In this document: in pieces, positions 7,548 to 12,442 of the stretch | Numbering within the stretch: position 1 is the first letter of the stretch | Layout: the number at the start of each line of letters is the position of its first letter | DNA from: a virus | Length of the DNA: 21,700 nucleotides | IMG/VR virus record: IMGVR_UViG_3300043446_004799 | Span: 1-21,700 of that record | Reading direction: 5' to 3' (one strand) | Program-made: the position numbers and the translations under genes | Notes under the pieces: generated by a model | Seen by the model: the letters and a program-made list of their open reading frames with translations, nothing else | What the model was told of the DNA's origin: nothing | The model's database searches: none

Positions 7548-7837
7548 CCTTAGCACTCCTGTTAACCAACACAGCATTTGCACAGCAACCACCAGGAGAA
7601 ATCATTGACTTGGTCAAACCAATGAAATGTTCCCGTGCAGAAACTGTGATGAACTTCTTTGCAGAGAAATTCAAAGAGAAGCCATTGTGGGTTGGCAAAA
7701 CATCTACTGGCACACACATTGTGTTAATGGTAAACAAAGAAACCAAAACATGGACACTCATAGAATATGACAGCGCACTTGCATGTGTTCTAGGTGCTGG
7801 CGAAACCAGTAGCAGCACAGACGGTTTGTCCATTTAA
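7529..7837 (+). CDS. Exported (periplasmic) protein with signal peptide
   Basis: I choose the ATG at 7529 because it begins a classical signal peptide: MRK, a hydrophobic ILALALLLTNT core, and an AFA|QQ cleavage site after residue 18. A longer in-frame reading from 7427 would bury this signal. The mature part of about 84 residues has two cysteines (PMKCSRAET and ALACVLGAG) that could form a disulfide, and a VNKETKTWTLIEY beta-like stretch. Similar small exported proteins occur in other phages without known role. Interaction with the host envelope is inferred from export alone. Confidence 0.78.
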   Translation: MRKTILALALLLTNTAFAQQPPGEIIDLVKPMKCSRAETVMNFFAEKFKEKPLWVGKTSTGTHIVLMVNKETKTWTLIEYDSALACVLGAGETSSSTDGLSI

Positions 7838-7848
7838 GAGAATAGTTA

Positions 7849-8151
7849 ATGAGTAAGACCTTTGTTATTGCTGGTAACCATGAACAGGCCAGAAATTGGA
7901 TCAAACAAAACATTACCGATTATGCAAACACTCATGGTGCTTGGCGGTCACTTAGTGACTATATCGCAGTAAGTGGACCAGAACAAATCAAAGGTTATTC
8001 GGATCCACATGGTGTCTTTATTGGTAACTGGTATGAAAGAAAAGATATCCGTGAGATACTTACAATACTTCACATGAGTGGTAATAAAGTAAACACACAG
8101 ATATTGAAAGCAATACAAGTATATGGAGAATATGTAAATGAAAACAAATGA
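7849..8151 (+). CDS. Conserved phage protein with PHGVFIGNW motif, 100 aa
   Basis: The product begins MSKTFVIAGNHEQARNWIKQ, a beta strand-loop-helix pattern reminiscent of nucleotide-binding proteins. It continues SLSDYIAVSGPEQIKG, PHGVFIGNWYERKDI and EILTILHMSG. I recall this VIAGNHxQA...DPHGVFIGNW pattern from other T4-like phages as an unassigned conserved protein. It overlaps the next gene by 14 bases. Confidence 0.75.
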   Translation: MSKTFVIAGNHEQARNWIKQNITDYANTHGAWRSLSDYIAVSGPEQIKGYSDPHGVFIGNWYERKDIREILTILHMSGNKVNTQILKAIQVYGEYVNENK

Positions 8152-8356
8152 TGTGAATAGATTAATTGCAAACCTTGAAGATAGTCTGAACAGTCTGAAA
8201 GACAAAGACAAAATTCAAGCAGGTGCAGAGATTCATTCTGGTGACGGCGGTTACTCCATCGGAACCAGAGAGGCTTATGAAGAATTCGTTAAGAAAAGAA
8301 ACTACCAAATTCCAGTAAGCCGTTCTACCTCCGAAAAAAAATTTCCAAATAAATGA
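8138..8356 (+). CDS. Hypothetical protein, 72 aa
   Basis: TATGGAG upstream supplies a ribosome binding site for the ATG at 8138. The N-terminal third is a likely coiled coil (VNRLIANLEDSLNSLKDKDK) and the rest is polar (GDGGYSIGTREAYEEFVKKR). No family is recognised. It overlaps the genes on both sides, consistent with one operon ending at 8532. Confidence 0.65.
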   Translation: MKTNDVNRLIANLEDSLNSLKDKDKIQAGAEIHSGDGGYSIGTREAYEEFVKKRNYQIPVSRSTSEKKFPNK

Positions 8357-8532
8357 TGGATCCAGTAAAACATTGTGACCTGTATAAGGACGAAGGCTGC
8401 GCTCACGTAGACGGCTTTCTATGTGACTTTGAGACTTGTTCAATGAGGTTGGAATACATCGGGGCTCCAGAAAAAAATTTCGAATCCTCTGAGGAGGCCC
8501 CAGAAAATAAAAAATTGGAAAAAAGAGTTTGA
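8353..8532 (+). CDS. Small cysteine-rich phage protein, 59 aa
   Basis: The start overlaps the previous stop (ATGATG across 8353-8358; either ATG could be used in this frame as drawn from 8353). Four cysteines are regularly placed: C8, C16, C24 and C29, within HCDLYKDEGCAHVDG and FLCDFETC, suggesting zinc or iron-sulfur binding. The C-terminus is charged and probably disordered. I have seen similar C-LYKD-GC-HVDG-LC proteins in phages but know no function. It is the last plus-strand gene before the strand switch. Confidence 0.7.
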   Translation: MMDPVKHCDLYKDEGCAHVDGFLCDFETCSMRLEYIGAPEKNFESSEEAPENKKLEKRV

Positions 8533-8610
8533 CCTGGTGGAGCTTTTTTAGCTAATCGCTTTCCTACGGCGCCCCCACCCCATCGGCTAACAGCTCCCCA
8601 AAGAGCAGCC

Positions 8611-8645
8611 AAAAAAAAGGGAGACCAGCACCAGACTGGTCTCCC
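8611..8645 (-). terminator. Strong intrinsic terminator of the minus-strand operon
   Basis: Read on the minus strand, a perfect 10-bp GC-rich stem GGGAGACCAG/CTGGTCTCCC (8645-8636 with 8628-8619) with a 7-base loop is followed by eight consecutive T (the A-run 8611-8618). It ends transcription from the GP88-like gene. In the plus direction the hairpin is followed by GAAACCCCC, so it should not terminate plus-strand messages. The rest of 8533-8695 holds no convincing gene. Confidence 0.9.
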
Positions 8646-8649
8646 GAAA

Positions 8650-8681
8650 CCCCCACCATCCAGCCGAGCCTCAAGTGGGGG
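8650..8681. repeat. Second inverted repeat upstream of the terminator
   Basis: CCCCCAC (8650-8656) and GTGGGGG (8675-8681) form a 7-bp stem with an 18-base loop between the GP88-like stop codon and the terminator. It may stabilise the 3' end of the minus-strand message. Another GCGCCCCCACCCC tract near 8570 is similar in sequence but not paired. Confidence 0.5.
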
Positions 8682-8695
8682 AGAGCGAATTCAAA

Positions 8696-9337
8696 TTAAG
8701 CAACAGCCAAGCGAATAACCTTGGCCATTTTCTTGCCGTGAGCAATATATCCGATAACCGGCACGGTTTTGTCATAGCAAGCACGGCAGCTCAAGCACTT
8801 ACCGCCTTGCTCTGGTGCTTGGCATACTGTAACACCAGCAGGCACAGCAGCGCCAGCAGGAATGATGGTTGAACCATGCACGCCTTTGGTGTATGAGCCA
8901 TCCACAGCATCAGAGCTGGGGCGCACCATTACATTATCCAGTGCTTGCATTTTAGCAATGATAGCCTGGAATTTTGGAAACTTGTACATGCGGGTGGGCA
9001 ACCAGTGCTTGGTAGCAGGGGTTGCTTGCATCACCTGGAGCATTTTCTCTGCCAAGCCAATAGCGTACATGTCGCCGCTATCAAACCAGCGGAAATGGGT
9101 TTGCTTTTTGAGCTCTTGGATCATAGTAGCTACCCAGCTATCTTCCTGCCATGCAGCTTTATTGTCAGCTCGCACGGCTTTGGTATCGGGGAAATTGTAG
9201 CAACCAGTGGTAGCATAGCAACCAGAGCAAGCAGGGACCAATTGACCGTCAGGACCTACCGAACCGGGGCAGGTTTCAACAGCTTGCAAGGACCAGCTCT
9301 TGGTGCCAAGCTTAGAGGTTTTGCTAACTTTATTCAT
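8696..9337 (-). CDS. GP88-like cysteine-rich phage protein
   Basis: The 213-residue protein has an N-terminal cysteine cluster (C23, then C37-x2-C40-x5-C46 within PACSGCYATTGC), a core FRWFDSGDMY and HWLPTRMYKFP, a PSSDAVDG loop, and a C-terminal cluster C172, C181-x2-C184-x2-C187. This matches my memory of the phage GP88 family (mycobacteriophage gene 88 type), whose function is unknown; metal or iron-sulfur binding is likely. CAGGAG precedes the ATG, a promoter lies at 9366-9393 and a terminator at 8611. Codon use is more GC-rich than in the plus-strand genes to the left. Confidence 0.8.
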   Translation of the reverse strand: MNKVSKTSKLGTKSWSLQAVETCPGSVGPDGQLVPACSGCYATTGCYNFPDTKAVRADNKAAWQEDSWVATMIQELKKQTHFRWFDSGDMYAIGLAEKMLQVMQATPATKHWLPTRMYKFPKFQAIIAKMQALDNVMVRPSSDAVDGSYTKGVHGSTIIPAGAAVPAGVTVCQAPEQGGKCLSCRACYDKTVPVIGYIAHGKKMAKVIRLAVA

Positions 9338-9365
9338 TTTCGCTCCTGTTTTTTACTATGGTTGT

Positions 9366-9393
9366 ACTATATCACACCTGGCGGGAATGGCAA
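9366..9393 (-). promoter_or_regulatory. Phage-type promoter for the GP88-like gene
   Basis: On the minus strand TTGCCA (9393-9388), a 16-bp spacer and TATAGT (9371-9366) precede the GP88-like gene by about 29 bases. An ACTAAAGT box (9407-9400) sits six bases upstream of the -35 element. The layout matches promoters at 13266 and 14903. Confidence 0.8.
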
Positions 9394-9409
9394 GTGTAAA
9401 CTTTAGTAT

Positions 9410-9541
9410 TCAAGCCACCAGCTGGAGTATTAGCTGGGCACCTTTGGTGCAGGTGTTAGCGCAAGCGCTTGCCACCGTCAGGACAGCTGTGTTATAATAT
9501 GCGCCCACCAAGGCACCGGTTATGAAAACAAAAGCATTCAT
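9410..9541 (-). CDS. Small hydrophobic protein, 43 aa
   Basis: The ATG overlaps the stop of the gene before it (TAATG). The 43-residue product (MNAFVFITGALVGAYYNTAV at the start) is hydrophobic throughout and probably crosses the membrane once, with two cysteines in SACANTC. No family is recognised. A plus-strand promoter-like sequence lies inside it at 9469-9498, so part of this coding call could be coincidental. Confidence 0.5.
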   Translation of the reverse strand: MNAFVFITGALVGAYYNTAVLTVASACANTCTKGAQLILQLVA

Positions 9542-9642
9542 TAGAACGGTCTCCAATAGAATAAGTCCAAGACAATTACAACCAGAGCAAGCACGTATAC
9601 GGTGCCCATTGCCCAAGCCGTCAAGCGGTGAAAATCAAGCAT
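9541..9642 (-). CDS. Very small membrane protein, 33 aa
   Basis: AAAAGGAC six bases before the ATG is the same ribosome-binding pattern used by the other genes of this minus-strand block. The product is 33 residues with a single hydrophobic helix (MGTVYVLALVVIVLDLFYW). It is coupled to the 43-residue gene by a TAATG overlap, so the two membrane peptides may act together. No family is recognised. Confidence 0.55.
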   Translation of the reverse strand: MLDFHRLTAWAMGTVYVLALVVIVLDLFYWRPF

Positions 9643-9666
9643 TTTTTGTCCTTTTGAAAATTATTT

Positions 9667-9687
9667 GCTGGCAATATTTCAGCCAGC
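9667..9687. repeat. Small hairpin between minus-strand genes
   Basis: GCTGGC and GCCAGC form a 6-bp stem with a 9-base loop in the 71-base gap between the Ala/Lys-rich gene and the tiny membrane gene. A 13-base palindrome GGGATC-C-GATCCC lies at 9695-9707. Neither is followed by a T-run, so they are more likely processing or regulatory elements than terminators. Confidence 0.4.
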
Positions 9688-9713
9688 GGCTTCGGGGATC
9701 CGATCCCTCTGCC

Positions 9714-10049
9714 TTAAGCGCTTGCTTTGCGTGCCATGATAGCAGCAGCAATAGCGTTATCTTCCGCACCGTATTTGGTGACGGTGCCCTTAGAAGGACG
9801 CTTAGCAGCCTTTTTTGCTTTGGTGCCAACAGCACCAACCTGCTTCGAGAGCAGCTTAGCAAGGCGTGCTTCTGCCTTAGCAATTGCTGCAGCACGTTTA
9901 GCTTCAGCACTGGCAAGCTTGTCAGCCTTAGCAGCTTCACGCTCTGCCTGCACCTTAACACGGAGAGCAGCAACCAATTCCTTGGTAGCTTTCAGGGTTG
10001 CTACAGCGCTTTTCAATTCAACAGCCAGGGGGGAGAGAGCTTTTGTCAT
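9714..10049 (-). CDS. Ala/Lys-rich coiled-coil protein, 111 aa
   Basis: The ATG at 10049 is preceded by AAAAGGACA. Residues about 10-75 are a continuous Ala/Lys/Glu helix (ELKSAVATLKATKELVAAL, EAKRAAAIAKAEARLAKLL), followed by a basic linker (KAKKAAKRPSKG) and a short C-terminal element (GAEDNAIAAAIMARKA). This resembles small phage nucleoid- or DNA-associated proteins in composition, but no homologous family is recognised. Several overlapping readings on both strands are shadows created by the Ala-rich repeats. Confidence 0.7.
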   Translation of the reverse strand: MTKALSPLAVELKSAVATLKATKELVAALRVKVQAEREAAKADKLASAEAKRAAAIAKAEARLAKLLSKQVGAVGTKAKKAAKRPSKGTVTKYGAEDNAIAAAIMARKASA

Positions 10050-10099
10050 AAAATGTCCTTTTCAATTAACATGGATGGATTCTAACCTAAAATTGCCGA

Positions 10100-10342
10100 T
10101 TAGGCAACCTGAGAACTTTTTTCTTCCAGCATTCTGCTCAAGATATATTTTGCACGGTTGAGCTCTTTCCGTGCCTGCTCTTGGGTTTGAGCAGTATTGC
10201 AAGCAATGAGCTCCTGACAATCGGACAGCATGCTCATCACCACCATTTCCAAACCTACGTGCTTGGCTGTGAAGCTTTGCATGTATTCGGATTGGATGGT
10301 AGCTTCTGAAATACCGTAGCACTTGCTTTCAAATTCCGTCAT
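10100..10342 (-). CDS. Hypothetical helical protein, 80 aa
   Basis: I use the ATG at 10342, preceded by AAAGGACGCAGGA. A longer in-frame start at 10438 would include the promoter at 10379-10406. The product starts MTEFESKCYGISEATIQ and ends in a helix (QARKELNRAKYILSRMLEE). Two further cysteines lie in MLSDCQELIACN. No family is recognised. It is the first gene of the minus-strand block. The bases encoding its C-terminus carry a 16-base sequence repeated at 10542-10557. Confidence 0.7.
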   Translation of the reverse strand: MTEFESKCYGISEATIQSEYMQSFTAKHVGLEMVVMSMLSDCQELIACNTAQTQEQARKELNRAKYILSRMLEEKSSQVA

Positions 10343-10378
10343 TCCTGCGTCCTTTCGCTTTGTTTTCAATATGAGTGT

Positions 10379-10406
10379 ACTATAACACACCTGGCAGGAC
10401 TGGCAA
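10379..10406 (-). promoter_or_regulatory. Phage-type promoter, start of minus-strand operon
   Basis: TTGCCA (10406-10401), a 16-bp spacer and TATAGT (10384-10379) read on the minus strand, about 36 bases before the first minus-strand gene. The spacer GTCCTGCCAGGTGTGT closely resembles that of the promoter at 9366-9393 (TTCCCGCCAGGTGTGA). No ACTAAAGT box is seen upstream. Confidence 0.78.
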
Positions 10407-10452
10407 GCATTATCGGCAAAGTCCAGCATTCCGGTCAACTATTCCAGGACGC

Positions 10453-10481
10453 TTGCCAACCAGCCCCAGCTATGATATAGT
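10453..10481 (+). promoter_or_regulatory. Divergent phage-type promoter
   Basis: TTGCCA (10453-10458), a 17-bp spacer and TATAGT (10476-10481) point right, 46 bases from the divergent minus-strand promoter. The first 100 bases downstream contain no convincing gene, only a GTG-started 20-codon reading at 10507, so the immediate product may be a leader or small RNA. The interval 10343-10664 otherwise holds only regulatory sequence. Confidence 0.7.
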
Positions 10482-10523
10482 ACAACCATTCGAAAGCAGG
10501 ACTGGGGTGGACGCTGGGGCTGG
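10460..10523. repeat. 11-bp inverted repeat flanking a promoter -10 region
   Basis: CCAGCCCCAGC (10460-10470), lying in the spacer of the promoter at 10453, is repeated inverted as GCTGGGGCTGG (10513-10523) about 32 bases past the -10 box. The arms are too far apart for a simple transcript hairpin because transcription begins between them. A two-site operator with looping is one explanation. Confidence 0.55.
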
Positions 10524-10541
10524 GCGTTATAATAAAATTAA

Positions 10542-10557
10542 AACTTTTTTCTTCCAG
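10542..10557. repeat. 16-base direct repeat copy
   Basis: AACTTTTTTCTTCCAG is identical to 10114-10129, the 3' end of the first minus-strand gene. A related GAGAACCTTTTTCTT at 10568-10582 matches 10111-10125 in 14 of 15 bases. The copies bracket the divergent promoter region and may mark a duplication or recombination joint. Confidence 0.6.
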
Positions 10558-10585
10558 TTGCAATTGTGAGAACCTTTTTCTTATA

Positions 10586-10614
10586 TTGCCAAAACCTGAA
10601 AAATCGGTTATAAT
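10586..10614 (+). promoter_or_regulatory. Phage-type promoter
   Basis: TTGCCA (10586-10591), a 17-bp spacer and a perfect TATAAT (10609-10614) lie about 50 bases before the small gene at 10665, which has an AAGGAG ribosome binding site. Confidence 0.78.
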
Positions 10615-10664
10615 GGATGCTTAATTTGAAAACAAAAGCACTACAATGCAAGGAGTAATACTAA

Positions 10665-10841
10665 ATGTCTGGTATGAAAAGAATATTGGAACGATTGATT
10701 GACCTAGAAGAAATGCTGTATACTTTTGGTCTCAGCTATGAACCCTTCATACAGGAATGCAAACTTTTGTGTGAATTAGGGTTTGCCGATGAAGTCCAAT
10801 GTATTATTTGGGAGTTTGAGAACCATTGTTTTAACCAGTGA
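10665..10841 (+). CDS. Small hypothetical protein, 58 aa
   Basis: AAGGAG precedes the ATG at 10665 by nine bases and a good promoter lies upstream. The product is mostly helical (MSGMKRILERLIDLEEMLY) with four cysteines, including ECKLLCELGF. No family is recognised. It stands alone, immediately left of the probable origin, so a link with replication is possible but unproven. Confidence 0.65.
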   Translation: MSGMKRILERLIDLEEMLYTFGLSYEPFIQECKLLCELGFADEVQCIIWEFENHCFNQ

Positions 10842-10928
10842 GATGCTCTGTAATGCTTAATGTTTATGCCGCTGAGATGCTAAGACTTAATTCTTACAGG
10901 TATCTTGCGATTCATAATGCGAAATATT

Positions 10929-11047
10929 ACACTTTTTTGCACTTTTTGACACTTAAGCATTCCAAAGCACTTCAGGTAAGATTCAGGTAAGATTTTATGC
11001 AAAAGTTATCCACAGCATATCCACAGGTTTATGCACACCTCCAGGTG
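10929..11047. other. Probable replication origin with DnaA-box array
   Basis: An AT-rich stretch with ACTTTTTT/ACTTTTT repeats (10929-10955) is followed by two exact 11-base direct repeats TTCAGGTAAGA (10971-10981, 10982-10992). Four DnaA-box-like 9-mers come next: TTATGCAAA (10995), TTATCCACA (11006), ATATCCACA (11017) and TTATGCACA (11029). The second and fourth match TTATNCACA exactly; the other two differ by one base. Starts are 11, 11 and 12 bases apart, so all face the same side of the helix. A CACCT-CC-AGGTG palindrome closes the array. The layout resembles a bacterial or plasmid origin. The interval 10842-11189 has no convincing gene. Confidence 0.65.
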
Positions 11048-11059
11048 AGTGTATACTAC

Positions 11060-11075
11060 GAAAACTTTAGTTTTC
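11060..11075. promoter_or_regulatory. Palindromic ACTTTAGT box
   Basis: GAAAACTTTAGTTTTC is an inverted repeat with 7-bp arms around TT. Its reverse strand reads GAAAACTAAAGT, one base from the GAGAACTAAAGT box found near other promoters. It lies 55 bases before the -35 element at 11131, between the DnaA-box array and that promoter. Confidence 0.55.
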
Positions 11076-11130
11076 TATTTGGTTCTCAGCGAATACTTGA
11101 CCATTTTGCTGTAATACTATAGCAATATGC

Positions 11131-11158
11131 TTGCCAAAACCTAGGATTCCTGTATACT
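11131..11158 (+). promoter_or_regulatory. Phage-type promoter
   Basis: TTGCCA (11131-11136), a 16-bp spacer and TATACT (11153-11158) are followed by the leader TTGATTGATAAGGAG (11169-11183), which contains the ribosome binding site for the gene at 11190. Confidence 0.78.
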
Positions 11159-11189
11159 TGCGTACATGTTGATTGATAAGGAGAAACCG

Positions 11190-11369
11190 ATGACATTAAC
11201 CAAAAATGATTACATTGCTCTGATTATTGAGCATATTGTAAACCAAGGTTATAAATCTTCTGATGATTTTGTTAACTATATTACTATGATTCTTCCCATG
11301 ATGAATACGGAAGAATTACAAGGTGAATTAGAAGCATTGGAAGATAATGCTATTGGTCTAAGTCAGTAA
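11190..11369 (+). CDS. Small helical hypothetical protein, 59 aa
   Basis: I choose the ATG at 11190 because AAGGAG lies seven bases before it; an in-frame ATG at 11166 would lie at or before the probable transcript start. The product begins MTLTKNDYIALIIEHIVNQG and ends acidic (ELQGELEALEDNAIGLSQ). No family is recognised. It is the first gene right of the probable origin, so expression may respond to replication. Confidence 0.7.
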   Translation: MTLTKNDYIALIIEHIVNQGYKSSDDFVNYITMILPMMNTEELQGELEALEDNAIGLSQ

Positions 11370-11382
11370 AAAGGTATTAATT

Positions 11383-11634
11383 ATGACATTTTTTGTTGAA
11401 ATTGCAACTTTAGAATTACTGAAACAGTATTCTAGTCCACGTAATACTTCCTTATTCAAAGGTGTGCCGGTTGAATTGCGTGACCGAGTGCTTTCGTATT
11501 ACAATGCTATGGGTGTGAAAGTGAAACTAAGGTATCGTGGTCCTCGAAAACATAATACTTTTCGTTCACCAAACACCAAGCAATCGTCATGCTTGATGCA
11601 GGATGCTAAAACTTTTGCAGTATACATGAGGTGA
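11383..11634 (+). CDS. Basic hypothetical protein, 83 aa
   Basis: AAAAGG lies nine bases upstream of the ATG. The N-terminal half is helical (LELLKQYSSPRNTSLFKG) and the C-terminal half basic (KVKLRYRGPRKHNTFRSPN), ending QDAKTFAVYMR. I recall phage proteins with this GPR-H-TF...AKTFAVY-R ending, unassigned in function. Nucleic-acid binding is plausible from charge only. Confidence 0.68.
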   Translation: MTFFVEIATLELLKQYSSPRNTSLFKGVPVELRDRVLSYYNAMGVKVKLRYRGPRKHNTFRSPNTKQSSCLMQDAKTFAVYMR

Positions 11635-11642
11635 GCAGGTAG

Positions 11643-11680
11643 ACTTTAGTTCTCCATGTAAAGGTATTGAGAACTAAGGT
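11643..11680. repeat. 12-bp inverted repeat made of two GAGAACTAARGT boxes
   Basis: ACTTTAGTTCTC (11643-11654) and GAGAACTAAGGT (11669-11680) pair over 12 bp with one G-T, around a 14-base loop. It lies nine bases after a stop codon and seven bases before a -35 element, without a T-run. Each arm is a copy of the box seen upstream of other promoters, so a dimeric regulator site is as likely as an RNA hairpin. Confidence 0.65.
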
Positions 11681-11687
11681 ATACAGG

Positions 11688-11715
11688 TTGACAATTCAGG
11701 TAGTTCTGGTATAAT
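11688..11715 (+). promoter_or_regulatory. Near-consensus promoter
   Basis: TTGACA (11688-11693), a 16-bp spacer and TATAAT (11710-11715) directly follow the inverted repeat at 11643-11680. A TTAATTGATGAGG leader then leads to the gene at 11743. Confidence 0.82.
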
Positions 11716-11742
11716 TGGTTTTTTAATTGATGAGGTAAAAAA

Positions 11743-11880
11743 ATGAATGACGAATTACAGGTAATCTGGGAACAGCTAAATGGTGTTCTTTATGACTTGA
11801 CCGAAGGTGCGCCTGCTGATGCTGTCGAAGCAGTGCAGGATTGTATCAATCGGTTGGAGCAATTAGGTATTGGTCAATAA
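11743..11880 (+). CDS. Small acidic hypothetical protein, 45 aa
   Basis: GAGG lies seven bases before the ATG, and a strong promoter lies upstream. The product looks like one or two helices (MNDELQVIWEQLNGVLYDL, then AVEAVQDCINRLEQLGIG). Its size and promoter context support it; no family is recognised. Confidence 0.65.
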   Translation: MNDELQVIWEQLNGVLYDLTEGAPADAVEAVQDCINRLEQLGIGQ

Positions 11881-11899
11881 TCAAAAGAGGTAAAAAATT

Positions 11900-12166
11900 A
11901 TGACTTTTCGTGATGACATTTTGGAAATGGTTGATGAAATGATTGATTGTGACGGTGAGGTGCGTATTGGCAACCTGCTGTTTTCACGCTCTGAGATTGT
12001 CAAGCGTTTGGATCCTACTGCTTATCGCATTATGGTCAATGAGATAATCGATTCTCAAATTGAAGATTTGGAATATGAAATCGACCATTTGGATCCAGAT
12101 TTGGATGCAGATGAGATAGCAGATTTGCAAGAGCGAATCGCTGAATTGCAAGATGTTTCTATTTGA
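11900..12166 (+). CDS. Acidic coiled-coil protein, 88 aa
   Basis: The ATG has AGAGG ten bases upstream. The protein is acidic with a long C-terminal helix (IIDSQIEDLEYEIDHLD, ADEIADLQERIAELQD) showing heptad-like spacing of hydrophobics, probably a coiled coil. The N-terminal half contains GEVRIGNLLFSRSEIVKR. No family is recognised. It lies in a run of small genes served by the promoter at 11688. Confidence 0.72.
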   Translation: MTFRDDILEMVDEMIDCDGEVRIGNLLFSRSEIVKRLDPTAYRIMVNEIIDSQIEDLEYEIDHLDPDLDADEIADLQERIAELQDVSI

Positions 12167-12178
12167 TAGGAGTTGGAT

Positions 12179-12442
12179 ATGTGTGAGGTAGAAGATTTTG
12201 GCATGTTCACGGATGCTGGTAACGGCGCCGTGCAAGCTATCGTTGAAGGTGCCATTTCCAATGATTTGTCATGGAATGATGTGGTAGACTGTTTGCAGGC
12301 ATTATCGGAACGTGAAGGTTTCGAAGAAGCAATGGATACCGAGGTGCGTGAATGTGTGTATCGAGCACTTGGTTTCTCGGATGACTATGACGGTCAACCT
12401 GATGAAGCGCAGGAATGGTATGATTTTGACCCCGATTGTTAA
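12179..12442 (+). CDS. Acidic hypothetical protein, 87 aa
   Basis: AGGAG lies six bases before the ATG at 12179, which is better than a TTG two codons earlier. The product is very acidic, with four cysteines and an ending rich in Asp, Tyr and Glu (DDYDGQPDEAQEWYDFD). The middle is helical (ISNDLSWNDVVDCLQALSE). No family is recognised; DNA mimicry is possible but only a guess. Confidence 0.72.
   Translation: MCEVEDFGMFTDAGNGAVQAIVEGAISNDLSWNDVVDCLQALSEREGFEEAMDTEVRECVYRALGFSDDYDGQPDEAQEWYDFDPDC

Noticed and set aside
8619-8645. Hairpin as terminator for the plus-strand operon ending at 8532
   Set aside because: In that direction no T-run follows; the eight T needed are present only on the minus strand.
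8945-9406. Plus-strand open frame of 153 codons
   Set aside because: It is the antisense of the GP88-like gene, which has a recognisable family, promoter, ribosome binding site and terminator on the minus strand.
9522-10085. Long plus-strand open frame of 187 codons opposite the minus-strand cassette
   Set aside because: Its protein is Ser/Cys/Phe-rich without domain character, has no ribosome binding site, and is the antisense of the Ala/Lys-rich gene, whose repetitive codons keep opposite frames open.
10853-10990. 45-codon plus-strand reading frame across the origin repeats
   Set aside because: No Shine-Dalgarno sequence, no promoter of its own, and its end is formed by the direct repeats; the regulatory interpretation explains the DNA better.
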